This document shows positions 45,041 through 55,377 of a stretch of 64,000 nt of DNA, piece by piece. Numbering within the stretch: the first letter of the stretch is position 1; each line of letters opens with the position of its first letter. The stretch is taken from assembly GCF_030286555.1 (NCBI RefSeq), contig NZ_JASVWF010000004.1, forward strand, positions 62,001-126,000. Direction: 5' to 3'. Both the position numbers and the translations under genes were made by a program. This DNA is from Actinomycetospora termitidis (GTDB taxonomy: Bacteria > Actinomycetota > Actinomycetes > Mycobacteriales > Pseudonocardiaceae). Below the pieces are notes generated by a model that saw nothing but the letters and a program-made list of their open reading frames with translations, was not told where the DNA came from and made no database searches.

Positions 45041-45772
45041 GTGATCGTGGCACGCATCCTGCTGATCGTCGCGCACCCCGACGACATCGACTTCGGCAGC
45101 GGCGGCTCGGTGGCGCAGTGGGTCGCCGAGGGCAACACCGTCGACTACTGCATCTGCACCGACGGCGACGCCGGCGGGTACGACGAGGCCGTGGGTCGCG
45201 TCGAGATGGCCGAGCTGCGGCGCAAGGAGCAGCGCGCGGCCGCCGACGTGTACGGCGTGCACGAGATCGACTGGCTCGGGCACCCCGACGGCCGCCTCTA
45301 CGTCACCCACGAGCTGCGCCGCGACATCTCCCGCTCGATCCGCCGCCGTCGCCCGGACCGGGTCGTCGTCCAGTCGCCGACCCGCAACATCCGCAGCACC
45401 TACGGCAGCCACCCCGACCACATCGCCGCCGGCGAGGCCGCGATGTGCGCGGTGTATCCGGACGCCCGCAACCCGTTCGCCCACCCGGAGCTCCTCGCCG
45501 ACGAGGGCCTCGAGGCCTGGACGGTGGGGGAGACCTACATCGCGAACCCCGGCGAGGGCGCGGACCTCTACGTCGACATCACCGACGTGATGGACCGCAA
45601 GATCGAGGCCCTGCGCGCCCACGAGTCCCAGACCGCCCACATGACCGACCTCGCCGAGCGCATGCAGATGTGGGGCTACGCCCAGGCCAAGGCCGCGGGC
45701 TGGTGCTCCGACGGGACCCCGCCCGAGGAGCGCCGCTACGCCGAGGGCTTCCTCGTCCTCGACACCAAGTAG
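45041..45772 (+). CDS. PIG-L/LmbE family deacetylase
   Basis: A 243-residue zinc-dependent N-deacetylase. Zinc ligands and base are in ILLIVAHPDDIDFGSGG (His12, Asp14/15) and GSHPDHIAAGEA (His near residue 125). MshB and Mca of mycothiol metabolism belong to this family but are about 290-300 residues; this is shorter, so the substrate is open. ELRRKEQRAAADVYG is the family helix after the first motif. GTG 45041 or GTG 45047 are both possible. It starts 12 bp after the SWIM gene and ends where repeat array 2 begins. Confidence 0.88.
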   Translation: MIVARILLIVAHPDDIDFGSGGSVAQWVAEGNTVDYCICTDGDAGGYDEAVGRVEMAELRRKEQRAAADVYGVHEIDWLGHPDGRLYVTHELRRDISRSIRRRRPDRVVVQSPTRNIRSTYGSHPDHIAAGEAAMCAVYPDARNPFAHPELLADEGLEAWTVGETYIANPGEGADLYVDITDVMDRKIEALRAHESQTAHMTDLAERMQMWGYAQAKAAGWCSDGTPPEERRYAEGFLVLDTK

Positions 45773-46269
45773 CCCCTTCACGACGCCGGGTCGGTGCGGC
45801 TCGTGTGGTCGCATTGCGCGACGCACACGGCCCGGCCGCCTCGCTCCCCGCGGAACCGGCGTTGCGCGACGCACACGGTCAGGCCGCCCTGCTCCCCGCC
45901 GCACCGGCGTTGCGCAACGCACACGGCCCGGCCGCCTCGCTCCCCGCCGCACCGGCGTTGCGCGACGCACACGGCGGGCCGAGCGTCTGGCCCATGAGTG
46001 CCACGGCACGCATCTTTCATGCCTGCGCGCGAGCGTGTGCGTCCCGCAACGCCCCGCCGACCCGGTACCGACCCCTCCAGCCGTATGCGTCCCGCAACGC
46101 CCCGCCGACCGAGCACCGACCCCTCCAGCCGTGTGCGCCACGCAACGCCTCGCCGACCGGGCACCAACTCCTCCGGCCGTGTGCGCCACGCACATTCCTG
46201 ACGTGGCATCCGGAGCAAGTGCGTCCGAACGACACCCGGCGCGCCCCCGGCGTTCCTACCGTCCGCTGC
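45773..46269. other. 497-bp intergenic region filled by repeat array 2
   Basis: No gene is supported. It holds array 2 (45811-46194) and about 75 bp with the promoter region of the MarR gene. The unrepeated centre (about 45975-46034) contains GCATCTTTCATGC, a small dyad between the two sets of oppositely oriented units. Confidence 0.8.
45811..46194. repeat. 48-bp-period dyad array 2 (8 units, 4 direct then 4 inverted)
   Basis: Forward units GTTGCG-N3-CGCACAC begin at 45813, 45861, 45909 and 45957, each exactly 48 bp apart, with centres CGA, CGA, CAA and CGA. Inverted units GTGTGCG-N3-CGCAAC begin at 46035, 46083, 46131 and 46179, again every 48 bp, with centres TCC, TCC, CCA and CCA; the last ends CGCACA. 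The cores match array 1, and the sequence CTCCAGCCGTGTGCG is shared by inverted units of both arrays, while the 28-bp spacers otherwise differ between arrays. Confidence 0.95.
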
Positions 46270-46815
46270 ATGCCCGACATCACGATCGACCCCTTCCCGT
46301 CCTGGGGTGCCGAGAAGGACGAGGAGTGCGCATGGATCGCGGACCGGATCCTCCACCACCTGCTCCCGGCCGCGACGGCGCTGCACCGGGCGAACGCGGT
46401 CGAACTCGGACTGGACCCCGCCGAGCTGGCGATCGTCGAGGTGCTCGGAACCGTCCGCGCGCTCCGGCTGACCGCGGTGGCGGACCGCGTCGCCCTCAGC
46501 CACGCCGCGACCTCGCGCGCGACGTCACGGCTGGCGGAGCGGACGTGGGTCGACCGGTGCAGCGAGGTGCACGGCTACGTCGAGATCACGCGGGCCGAGG
46601 GGACGACCGCCGTGCTCGCCGCCTCGCTGCAGGACGTGCGCAGTCCCCTGGCCGCGGCCGTCGAGGCGCTCGCGCCGGCGGACCGGGCGACCGTGCTCCG
46701 GTTCCTCGACGAGGTCGTCGAGATCATCACCGTCCGGGCCCGCTCCCGAGGTGACCGACGCCTGGAGCGCACCCTCGTGCGGCGCCGTCGGGAGTGGTTG
46801 CGCGACGAGTGGTGA
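46270..46815 (+). CDS. MarR-like winged-helix regulator
   Basis: A 181-residue protein. The winged helix is at about residues 45-115 (LDPAELAIVEVLGTVRALRL, then TAVADRVALSHAATSRATSR LAERTWV); an EITRAEGTTAVLAAS wing follows, then a C-terminal dimer helix with a very Arg-rich end. This order matches MarR-family regulators. The ligand and targets are unknown. ATG at 46270 starts MPDITIDPFPSWGAEKDEE. It is 75 bp after repeat array 2 and is followed by a 7-bp perfect hairpin. Confidence 0.8.
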   Translation: MPDITIDPFPSWGAEKDEECAWIADRILHHLLPAATALHRANAVELGLDPAELAIVEVLGTVRALRLTAVADRVALSHAATSRATSRLAERTWVDRCSEVHGYVEITRAEGTTAVLAASLQDVRSPLAAAVEALAPADRATVLRFLDEVVEIITVRARSRGDRRLERTLVRRRREWLRDEW

Positions 46816-46830
46816 CACGCCCGGACGCAA

Positions 46831-46849
46831 GTGTCTCCCCACGAGACAC
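46831..46849 (+). terminator. Hairpin GTGTCTC-N5-GAGACAC after the MarR gene
   Basis: A perfect 7-bp stem with a CCCAC loop, 15 bp after the MarR stop. Its right arm starts a direct repeat, GACACGCCGAAC and GACACGCCGAGA (46845-46868), and GAGACACGCC occurs again at 46901 just before a possible uvrC -10 TACGCT (46911-46916). It may therefore be an operator and not a terminator. Confidence 0.4.
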
Positions 46850-46926
46850 GCCGAACGACACGCCGAGACCACCCGCTTGGGTGCACGCCGACACGCTGAG
46901 GAGACACGCCTACGCTGGTGCCCGCC

Positions 46927-48951
46927 ATGGCCGATCCGAGCACCTACCGCCCCGCCCCGGGAACCATCCCGGAGGCGCCTGGCGTCTACCGGTTCTCCGA
47001 CGCGGGCGGCCGCGTGATCTACGTCGGCAAGGCCAAGAGCCTGCGCAGCCGCCTGAACTCCTACTTCGCCGACCTCTCGGGCCTGCACCCCCGCACCCGC
47101 CGGATGGTCACCACCGCGGCCGCCGTCCAGTGGACCGTGGTCGGCACCGAGGTCGAGGCCCTCCAGCTCGAATACAACTGGATCAAGGAGTACGACCCGC
47201 AGTTCAACGTCCGCTACCGCGACGACAAGACCTACCCGGTCCTCGCGGTGACGCTGAACGAGGAGTACCCGCAGCTCAAGGTGTACCGCGGGCCCCGTCG
47301 CAAAGGGGTCCGCTACTTCGGCCCCTACGCGCACGCCTGGGCCATCCGCGAGACGCTGAAGCTCCTCACGCGGGTCTTCCCGGCGCGCGTCTGCTCGCCC
47401 GGGGTGTTCAAGCGCCACGGCCAGATCGGGCGGCCGTGCATGTTCGGCTACATCGGCAAGTGTGCCGCGCCGTGCGTCGGCCGGGTCTCCGCCGAGGAGC
47501 ACCGGCAGATCGTCCTGGACTTCTGCGACTTCCTCGCCGGCCACACCGACCAGCTGATCAACCGCATCGAAAAAGAGATGCAGACCGCATCGGCCGACAT
47601 GGACTTCGAGCGCGCCGCCCGGCTGCGCGACGACGCCGGGGCGCTCAAGCGGGTCGTCGAGAAACAGGCCGTGGTGCTGGGCGACGGCACCGACGCCGAC
47701 GTCGTCGCGTTCGCGCTCGACCCGCTGGAGGCCGCGGTCCAGGTCTTCCACGTGCGCGGGGGCCGGGTGCGCGGGCAGCGCGGCTGGGTCGTGGAGCGCG
47801 GCGAGGAGGACTCGCTCGAGGTCCTCGTCGGGCAGTTCCTGTCGCAGTTCTACGGCGAGCAGGCAGCCCTGGCCGGGTCGGCCGACGACGCCGTGCAGCC
47901 GGTTCCCCGCGAGGTGCTGGTGCCGGCCCTGCCCGAGGACCACGCCGTCCTCACGCAGTGGCTCAGCGGGCTGCGCGGGAGCCGGGTGAGCGTGCGCGTC
48001 GCGCAGCGGGGCGACAAGCGGACGCTCGCCGAGACCGTCGAGCGCAACGCCAAGGAGTCGCTCACCCAGCACAAGCTCAAGCGCGCCGGCGACCTCACCG
48101 CCCGCAGCGCCGCGCTGGAGGAGATCCAGGAGTACCTGGAGCTCGACTCGGCGCCGCTGCGCATCGAGTGCACCGACGTCAGCCACGTGCAGGGCTCGGA
48201 CGTCGTCGCGAGCCTCGTGGTGTTCGAGGACGGCCTGCCGAAGAAGGCGGACTACCGCCGGTTCGCGATCCGCGGCGGTGCGGAGGGCGGCGATGTCGCG
48301 GCGATCGCCGAGGTCGTGCGGCGCCGGTTCCAGCGCTACCTGCGCGAGACCGCGGAGGACCACGAGCACGACCCGACGACGACGTCGTGCTCCGGCGAGA
48401 CCCCGGACGGCTCGCCGGCGTCGCGGGAGATCGACCCGGCGGAGATCGACGGGCCGCTCCCGGGCATCGACCCGACGACGGGCCGCCCGCGGAAGTTCTC
48501 CTACGCACCGAACCTGCTCGTCGTCGACGGCGGCGCGCCGCAGGTCGCGGCCGCGCAGGAGGTGCTCTCCGAGCTCGGGATCACCGACGTCGCGGTGTGC
48601 GGGCTGGCGAAGCGCCTCGAGGAGGTGTGGCTGCCGGGCGACGAGATGCCGGCGATCCTGCCGCGCACCTCGGAGGCGCTCTACCTGCTGCAGCGCGTGC
48701 GCGACGAGGCGCACCGCTTCGCGATCACCTACCACCGCCAGAAGCGGTCGGCCCGGATGACGACCTCCGAACTCGACGGGGTCCCCGGGCTGGGCTCGGC
48801 CCGCAAGACCGCGCTGATCAAGCACTTCGGCTCGGTGAAGAAGCTGCGGGCGGCCACCGTCGAGCAGATCACCGAGGTACCCGGCGTCGGGAAGCGGACC
48901 GCGGAGGCGGTGCTGGCCGCACTGAACCACGAACAGGGGGAGGCGTCGTGA
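46927..48951 (+). CDS. uvrC: UvrABC excinuclease subunit C
   Basis: Makes both incisions in nucleotide excision repair. It has 674 residues. The GIY-YIG nuclease is at residues 10-90 ([20 protein letters not shown]), a UVR helix at about 205-235 ([20 protein letters not shown]), the RNase H-like nuclease with [20 protein letters not shown], and a double HhH at the end ([20 protein letters not shown] and [16 protein letters not shown]). ATG at 46927 is preferred to GTG 46918 because [15 protein letters not shown] matches homologues. The stop overlaps rapZ (GTGA). Confidence 0.97.
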   Translation: MADPSTYRPAPGTIPEAPGVYRFSDAGGRVIYVGKAKSLRSRLNSYFADLSGLHPRTRRMVTTAAAVQWTVVGTEVEALQLEYNWIKEYDPQFNVRYRDDKTYPVLAVTLNEEYPQLKVYRGPRRKGVRYFGPYAHAWAIRETLKLLTRVFPARVCSPGVFKRHGQIGRPCMFGYIGKCAAPCVGRVSAEEHRQIVLDFCDFLAGHTDQLINRIEKEMQTASADMDFERAARLRDDAGALKRVVEKQAVVLGDGTDADVVAFALDPLEAAVQVFHVRGGRVRGQRGWVVERGEEDSLEVLVGQFLSQFYGEQAALAGSADDAVQPVPREVLVPALPEDHAVLTQWLSGLRGSRVSVRVAQRGDKRTLAETVERNAKESLTQHKLKRAGDLTARSAALEEIQEYLELDSAPLRIECTDVSHVQGSDVVASLVVFEDGLPKKADYRRFAIRGGAEGGDVAAIAEVVRRRFQRYLRETAEDHEHDPTTTSCSGETPDGSPASREIDPAEIDGPLPGIDPTTGRPRKFSYAPNLLVVDGGAPQVAAAQEVLSELGITDVAVCGLAKRLEEVWLPGDEMPAILPRTSEALYLLQRVRDEAHRFAITYHRQKRSARMTTSELDGVPGLGSARKTALIKHFGSVKKLRAATVEQITEVPGVGKRTAEAVLAALNHEQGEAS

Positions 48952-49838
48952 CCAGCGGGGGGCCGCCGCACGGCGGAGTGGAGGTCGCCATCGTCACCGG
49001 CGTCTCGGGGGCGGGGCGCAGCACGGCGGCGAAGGTCCTCGAGGACCTCGGGTGGTTCGTGGTGGACAACCTGCCGCCCGAGCTGCTCGAGACCGTCGTC
49101 GACCTGGGCGCCCGGTCGCAGGGCCAGGTGACCCGGATCGCCGTCGTCATGGACGTCCGGAGCCGCGCGTTCACGGCCGACCTGGGCGCCGCGATCAAGG
49201 AGCTCGACACCCGGGGCGCGCGCCCGCGGGTGGTCTTCCTCGACGCCGACGACAGCGTGCTCATCCGCCGCTTCGAGTCCAACCGGCGCTCGCACCCGCT
49301 GCAGGGCGACGGCCGACTCGTCGACGGGATCGACGCCGAGCGGGAGCTGCTGGCCCCGCTGCGCGACCTCGCCGACCTCGTCGTCGACACCTCGAACCGG
49401 TCGGTGCACGAGCTGCGCAAGGCCATCGAGGAGGCGTTCCACGAGAGCGCCGCCGAGGTCGCCTCCACCGTCACCGTGCTCTCGTTCGGCTACAAGCACG
49501 GCCTGCCCCAGGACGCGGACCTCGTCGTCGACGTGCGCTTCCTGCCCAATCCGCACTGGATCCCGGAGCTGCGCGAGCACGACGGCCGCGAGGAGGTGGT
49601 CAGCGACTACGTGCTCTCCCAGGAGGGCGCGGCCGAGTTCGTCGACCGCTACCTGGAGCTGCTGCGCATCGTCGGCGTCGGGTACCGCCGCGAGGGCAAG
49701 CGGTACCTGACCGTCGCCATCGGCTGCACCGGCGGGAAGCACCGCAGCGTCGCGATCGCCGAGGAGATCGCCCGCCGGATGGCCGGCGAGGACGGGGTGC
49801 GCGTGACGGTGTCGCACCGGGACGTGGGGCGCGAGTGA
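48948..49838 (+). CDS. rapZ: RNase adapter / nucleotide-binding protein RapZ family
   Basis: A 296-residue P-loop protein of the YvcJ/RapZ family. The N-terminal nucleotide loop is [20 protein letters not shown], with Arg in place of the usual Walker A Lys, as I recall from other actinobacterial members. [16 protein letters not shown] and the C-terminal [20 protein letters not shown] are the other signatures. In E. coli RapZ controls amino-sugar synthesis through sRNA turnover; that pathway is not assumed here. It lies between uvrC and yvcK with 4-bp overlaps on both sides, the standard actinobacterial uvrC-rapZ-yvcK-whiA operon. Confidence 0.95.
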   Translation: MTSGGPPHGGVEVAIVTGVSGAGRSTAAKVLEDLGWFVVDNLPPELLETVVDLGARSQGQVTRIAVVMDVRSRAFTADLGAAIKELDTRGARPRVVFLDADDSVLIRRFESNRRSHPLQGDGRLVDGIDAERELLAPLRDLADLVVDTSNRSVHELRKAIEEAFHESAAEVASTVTVLSFGYKHGLPQDADLVVDVRFLPNPHWIPELREHDGREEVVSDYVLSQEGAAEFVDRYLELLRIVGVGYRREGKRYLTVAIGCTGGKHRSVAIAEEIARRMAGEDGVRVTVSHRDVGRE

Positions 49839-50995
49839 GCGCGCTCAACGGCAACGGGAGCCACCCCGACGGCCCCGGCTCCCCGTTCCGCGCGACCGCC
49901 CTCGGCGGCGGCCACGGCCTGCACGCCACCCTGCGCGCCCTGCGGCGGCTGACCGACGACGTCACGGCCGTCGTGACCGTCGGGGACGACGGCGGGTCCT
50001 CCGGCCGCATCCGCCGCGAGCTCGACATCCTCCCGCTGGGCGACCTGCGGATGGCCCTGGACGCCCTCGCGGAGCGCGACCACCCGGGTCCGACCGACAC
50101 GTCCGCCTGGCGGCGCCTCTTCGAGCACCGCTTCGGCGGGTCGGGGGCGCTCGCGGGGCACGCCGTCGGGAACCTCGTGCTCGCGGGCCTGCTCGACGTG
50201 CTCGGTGAGCCGGTCGCGGCCCTCGACGAGGCCTGCCGCCTGCTCGGCGTCCGCGGCCGCGTGCTGCCGATGAGCCCGATGCCGGTCGACCTCGAGGCCG
50301 ACGTCACCGGGCTGGGTCTGTCGTCCTCGCGCGCGACCGACGACGACATCGCGCACCGCATCCGGGGCCAGGTCGCGGTCGCGACGACGCCGGGGCAGGT
50401 CCGGCAGGTCCGGCTCGTGCCGCGGCGCCCGAAGGCGTGCGCGGAGGCCGTCGAGGCGATCCGGACGGCGGACGTGGTCACCCTGGGCCCGGGCTCGTGG
50501 TTCACCAGCGTGATGCCGCACCTGCTGGTACCGGAACTGTTCACGGCGCTGACCGAGACGGAGGCGCGCCGGATCCTGGTGCTCAACCTCGCACCGCAGC
50601 CGGGGGAGACCGCGGGTTTCTCGCCCGAGCAGCACCTCGACGCGCTGGCCGAGCACGCCCCGCGGCTGCGCCTGGACGTGGTGATCGCCGATCCCGAGGC
50701 GACACCGGAGCCCGACCGCCTGCGCCGCGGCGCGGAGGCGTTCGGCGCGACCACCCTGTTCACACCCGTCGGCGAGCCCGACGGCGCCCCGCGCCACGAT
50801 GCCGTGGCACTGGCCGGGGCCCTGCGGGAGGCGGCGGGCAGTGCCGCCTCGCGCGAGCGCGTGCCCGACGACGAGTGGGACGCGCGCGTCGAGACCTGGG
50901 GGAGAGCGGCACGGCGCCGCCTCGGAGCGGACGTGTTCTTCACGCCCACCGACGGCACGTACCGCCACGACGAGGAGGACCTACGGTGGCCATGA
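49835..50995 (+). CDS. yvcK: YvcK/CofD-like gluconeogenesis factor
   Basis: A 386-residue protein of the CofD/YvcK Rossmann family that binds UDP-sugars and in Gram-positive bacteria coordinates carbon metabolism with cell-wall synthesis. Signatures are [50 protein letters not shown] and [21 protein letters not shown] 55-residue C-terminal extension follows. The GTG overlaps the rapZ stop and its end overlaps the whiA start by 10 bp. Confidence 0.95.
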   Translation: MSALNGNGSHPDGPGSPFRATALGGGHGLHATLRALRRLTDDVTAVVTVGDDGGSSGRIRRELDILPLGDLRMALDALAERDHPGPTDTSAWRRLFEHRFGGSGALAGHAVGNLVLAGLLDVLGEPVAALDEACRLLGVRGRVLPMSPMPVDLEADVTGLGLSSSRATDDDIAHRIRGQVAVATTPGQVRQVRLVPRRPKACAEAVEAIRTADVVTLGPGSWFTSVMPHLLVPELFTALTETEARRILVLNLAPQPGETAGFSPEQHLDALAEHAPRLRLDVVIADPEATPEPDRLRRGAEAFGATTLFTPVGEPDGAPRHDAVALAGALREAAGSAASRERVPDDEWDARVETWGRAARRRLGADVFFTPTDGTYRHDEEDLRWP

Positions 50996-52002
50996 CCGCT
51001 GCGGTGAAGGACGAGCTGAGCCGACTCGCCGTCACGAAGACCTGCTGCCGGCGCGCGGAGGTGTCGGCTCTCCTGCGGTTCGGGGGCGGGCTGCACATCG
51101 TGAACGGGCGGGTCGTCGTGGAGGCGGAGCTCGACACCGGCAACGCCGCGCGGCGCCTCCGCCGGGAGATCCACGAGCTCTACGGGCACCAGCCCGAGGT
51201 GCACGTGCTCTCCCAGGGCAACCTGCGCAAGGGCACGCGGTACGTCGTGCGGGTCGCGGCCGACGGCGACTCGCTCGCCCGCCAGACCGGGCTGCTCGAC
51301 CCGCGCGGGCGGCCGGTGCGCGGGCTGCCGCCGCAGGTCGTCTCCGGCGGGGTGTGCGACGCCGAGGCCGCGTGGCGGGGCGCGTTCCTCGCGCACGGCT
51401 CGCTCACCGAGCCCGGCCGCTCGTCCGCGCTGGAGATCACCTGCCCGGGCATGGAGGCCGCGATGGCGCTGGTCGGCGCCGCGCGTCGGCTGGGCGTGGC
51501 GGCGAAGGCCCGTGAGGTCCGGGGGGCGGACCGCGTCGTGGTGCGCGACGGCGACGCGATCGGTGCCCTGCTCACCCGCATCGGCGCGCACTCCTCGGTG
51601 CTGCAGTGGGAGGAGCGCCGGATGCGCCGCGAGGTGCGCGCGACGGCGAACCGGCTCGCGAACTTCGACGACGCCAACCTGCGGCGCTCGGTCAAGGCCG
51701 CGGTCACCGCGTCGGCCCGGGTCAACCGGGCCCTGGAGCTGCTGGGCGACGAGGTGCCCGACCACCTGATCACCGCCGGCCGGCTGCGCGTCCAGCACGA
51801 GCAGGCCTCGCTGGAGGAGCTCGGGCAGCTCGCCGACCCGCCGATGACGAAGGACGCGGTCGCCGGGCGCATCCGCCGCCTGCTCGCGATGGCGGACAAG
51901 AAGGCCAAGGACCTGCGCGTCCCGGACACCTCCGCGGCCGTCGGCCCCGACATGGAGGACGACGAGGAGATGGTCGAGGTCCCCGCGGGCCGGGAGCGCT
52001 GA
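50986..52002 (+). CDS. whiA: Sporulation regulator WhiA
   Basis: A 338-residue DNA-binding protein; in Streptomyces it acts with WhiB to start sporulation septation. The N-terminal half is a degenerate homing-endonuclease (LAGLIDADG-like) domain beginning [14 protein letters not shown] and including [20 protein letters not shown]. The C-terminal helix-turn-helix has [20 protein letters not shown] followed by [17 protein letters not shown] at 50973-50978 is 7 nt from GTG 50986 and 13 nt from ATG 50992, so GTG is chosen. The tail is acidic ([10 protein letters not shown]). A 127-bp gap follows. Confidence 0.96.
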   Translation: MAMTAAVKDELSRLAVTKTCCRRAEVSALLRFGGGLHIVNGRVVVEAELDTGNAARRLRREIHELYGHQPEVHVLSQGNLRKGTRYVVRVAADGDSLARQTGLLDPRGRPVRGLPPQVVSGGVCDAEAAWRGAFLAHGSLTEPGRSSALEITCPGMEAAMALVGAARRLGVAAKAREVRGADRVVVRDGDAIGALLTRIGAHSSVLQWEERRMRREVRATANRLANFDDANLRRSVKAAVTASARVNRALELLGDEVPDHLITAGRLRVQHEQASLEELGQLADPPMTKDAVAGRIRRLLAMADKKAKDLRVPDTSAAVGPDMEDDEEMVEVPAGRER

Positions 52003-52084
52003 CCCGTCGTCGGGAAATACCTGCTGGTCAGCGTGCGCAGATGAGGCGCTCGCGACGATGCGGGCCCCTCGTCGGCTTCGTTAG

Positions 52085-53146
<1,062 letters not shown>

Positions 53147-53183
53147 TGCCGGGACACGCAGCGAAGCGGAGCTGGACCATCCG

Positions 53184-54392
53184 ATGAAGACCGTCGACGA
53201 CCTGATCGCGGAGGGCGTCCAGGACCGGTACGTCCTCCTCCGGGCCGACTTCAACGTCCCGCTCGACGGCTACTCGATCACCGACGACGGCCGCATCCGC
53301 GCGGCCCTGCCGACGATCACGAAGCTGGTCGGGGCGGGCGCGAAGCTGCTGGTGACGGCGCACCTGGGTCGGGTCAAGGACCCGGAGCCGCTCGGCCGCG
53401 ACAAGCGGTCCAGCCTGGCCCCGGTCGCCGGGCGGCTCGGGCAGCTGCTCGACCAGCGGGTCTCGCTGGCCGAGGACGTCGTCGGGCAGTCGGCCCGGGA
53501 CGTGGCCGGCGCCCTGACGGCGGGTCGCGTCGCGATGCTCGCGAACGTGCGGTGCGAGCCGCGCGAGACCGGGTCCGCGTCGGAGCGCGACGCGCTCGCG
53601 ACCGAGCTGGCCGAGCTCGTCCCGGGCGGGGCGTTCGTCTCCGACGGCTTCGGCGTGGTGCACCGCGAGCAGGCCTCGGTGTTCGAGATCGCCCGCAAGC
53701 TCCCGGCCTACGGCGGCGACCTCGTCGCCCGCGAGACCGAGGTGCTGCGGCGGCTCACCGGCGACCCGGCGCGGCCCTACGTCGTGATCCTGGGCGGGTC
53801 GAAGGTCTCCGACAAGCTCGCGGTGCTGACGAACCTGCTGCCGAAGGTCGACACGCTGCTCGTCGGCGGGGCGATGTGCTTCACGTTCCTCGCCGCCGAG
53901 GGGAACGACGTCGGGGGGTCGAAGCTCGAGGCCGAGCAGGTCGACACGTGCAAGGACCTGCTGTCGCGGTACTCCGAGACGCTGGTGCTGCCGGTGGACG
54001 TCGTCGTCGCCGACGCCTTCGCCGCCGACGCGAACACCCGCACGGTGCCGGTGAACGAGATCCCCGACGGCTGGATGGGTCTCGACGTCGGGCCGGAGAC
54101 GGTCCGCCTGTTCGGCGAGAAGCTCGCCGACGCGGCGACGGTGTTCTGGAACGGGCCGATGGGCGTGTTCGAGATGGAGCCGTTCGCGGCCGGCACCACC
54201 GGCGTCGCGGAGGCGGTCGCCGACTCGCCCGCGTTCTCGGTGATCGGCGGCGGCGACTCGGCGTCGGCGATCCGCGCGGCCGGGCTCGACGAGGAGCGCT
54301 TCGGTCACATCTCGACCGGGGGCGGGGCGTCCCTGGAGTTCCTGGAGGGCAAGGACCTGCCGGGGATCGCCGTTCTCGAGGAGGGCTCCTAG
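53184..54392 (+). CDS. pgk: Phosphoglycerate kinase
   Basis: Makes ATP from 1,3-bisphosphoglycerate. It has 402 residues in two Rossmann lobes. RYVLLRADFNVPLDGYSITD is the N-terminal substrate signature; HLGRVKDPEP binds substrate; VILGGSKVSDKLAVLTNLL and the late VIGGGDSASAIRAAG bind nucleotide; HISTGGGASLEFLEGKDLPG closes the protein. The ATG is 37 bp after gap, and the TAG is immediately followed by the tpiA GTG. Confidence 0.98.
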   Translation: MKTVDDLIAEGVQDRYVLLRADFNVPLDGYSITDDGRIRAALPTITKLVGAGAKLLVTAHLGRVKDPEPLGRDKRSSLAPVAGRLGQLLDQRVSLAEDVVGQSARDVAGALTAGRVAMLANVRCEPRETGSASERDALATELAELVPGGAFVSDGFGVVHREQASVFEIARKLPAYGGDLVARETEVLRRLTGDPARPYVVILGGSKVSDKLAVLTNLLPKVDTLLVGGAMCFTFLAAEGNDVGGSKLEAEQVDTCKDLLSRYSETLVLPVDVVVADAFAADANTRTVPVNEIPDGWMGLDVGPETVRLFGEKLADAATVFWNGPMGVFEMEPFAAGTTGVAEAVADSPAFSVIGGGDSASAIRAAGLDEERFGHISTGGGASLEFLEGKDLPGIAVLEEGS

Positions 54393-55175
54393 GTGGCGCG
54401 CAAGCCCCTGATCGCCGGCAACTGGAAGATGAACCTCAACCACCTCGAGGCCATCGGCGTGGTGCAGAAGCTCTACTTCGCGTTGCCGACCAAGTACTAC
54501 GACCACGTCGACGTGGCCGTGTGCCCGCCGTTCACCGACCTGCGCAGCGTGCAGACGGCGATCGACGCCGACTCGATGCCGATCACCTACGGCGGGCAGG
54601 ACTGCTCGCCGGAGGAGTCGGGCGCGTTCACCGGGGACGTCTCGGCGGCCATGCTGCGCAAGTTGGGCTGCACCTACGTGGTGCTCGGCCACTCCGAGCG
54701 CCGCTCGGTCCACGGTGAGGACGACGCGCTGGTGGCCCGCAAGGTCGCGAAGGCCCTCGAGCACGGGCTCACGCCGATCCTCTGCCTCGGCGAGGGAGAG
54801 GAGGTCCGCGACGCCGGCGGCCACGTGGAGCACTGCACCGCGCAGCTCGACGGGTCGCTGAAGGGCCTCACCGCCGAGCAGGTCGGCCGCGTGGTGATCG
54901 CCTACGAGCCGGTCTGGGCGATCGGCACCGGGAAGACCGCCACCACGCAGGACGCCCAGGAGGTCTGCCACGCCCTCCGGGAGCGGCTGCGCGAGGTGCA
55001 CGGCCCGGCGGTCGCCGACGCCGTGCGGATCCTCTACGGCGGCTCGGTGAAGTCCGGCAACGTCAAGGACCTGGTGGCGCAGGCCGACGTCGACGGTGCG
55101 CTGGTCGGCGGGGCGTCGCTGGAGCCCGAGGGCTTCGCGGAGCTGTGCGCGCTCGCCGCGGGCGGCCCGCTGTAG
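54393..55175 (+). CDS. tpiA: Triosephosphate isomerase
   Basis: Interconverts dihydroxyacetone phosphate and glyceraldehyde 3-phosphate. It has 260 residues. [17 protein letters not shown] holds the substrate Asn and Lys; [15 protein letters not shown] the catalytic His; [17 protein letters not shown] the catalytic Glu; and [15 protein letters not shown] the phosphate loop. The GTG begins on the base after the pgk stop. A long palindrome starts 18 bp after its stop. Confidence 0.98.
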   Translation: MARKPLIAGNWKMNLNHLEAIGVVQKLYFALPTKYYDHVDVAVCPPFTDLRSVQTAIDADSMPITYGGQDCSPEESGAFTGDVSAAMLRKLGCTYVVLGHSERRSVHGEDDALVARKVAKALEHGLTPILCLGEGEEVRDAGGHVEHCTAQLDGSLKGLTAEQVGRVVIAYEPVWAIGTGKTATTQDAQEVCHALRERLREVHGPAVADAVRILYGGSVKSGNVKDLVAQADVDGALVGGASLEPEGFAELCALAAGGPL

Positions 55176-55192
55176 GCGGCGCCGCCCCCTGG

Positions 55193-55245
55193 TGAGCGAA
55201 GGGCCCCTTCGGTCGATCTCTTCGACCGAGGGGGCCCTTCGGTCG
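55193..55245. terminator. Palindrome of the GAGCGAAGGGCCCC family after tpiA
   Basis: The left arm (55193-55216, TGAGCGAAGGGCCCC then TTCGGTCGA) and right arm (55222-55245) pair over about 20 bp around a short loop. It is the same sequence family as 15928-15980. It probably ends the gap-pgk-tpiA transcript. No T tract follows. Confidence 0.6.
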
Positions 55246-55309
55246 TTCCCGGTCGGGCCGATGATCGTTGAGACGTGTGACCCCGCACCCTCCTGTCGGA
55301 GGGGCCGGG

Positions 55310-55315
55310 TAGTGT
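55310..55315 (+). promoter_or_regulatory. Candidate secG -10 element TAGTGT
   Basis: TAGTGT lies 63 bp before the secG ATG, downstream of the tpiA palindrome. A TTGAGA at 55268 is too far upstream to be its -35. The proposed promoter would let secG be expressed apart from the glycolytic genes. Confidence 0.3.
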
Positions 55316-55377
55316 GACGCACGAACGCACGCCCCGCATCCCGGGGCGGAGAAGACCTGGAGGTCACGGAGCCCGCG

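Noticed and set aside
45041-45772. Mycothiol S-conjugate amidase (Mca) or MshB
   Set aside because: Right superfamily (AHPDD and HPDH motifs), but 243 residues is too short and family-specific regions are missing, so only PIG-L/LmbE is claimed.
45778-46503. Long frames through array 2
   Set aside because: Same artefact of a stop-free 48-bp unit; one frame runs antisense into the MarR gene.
55268-55315. TTGAGA and TAGTGT as a -35/-10 pair for secG
   Set aside because: The spacing is 36 bp, about twice the workable distance; only the -10 is kept as a weak candidate.
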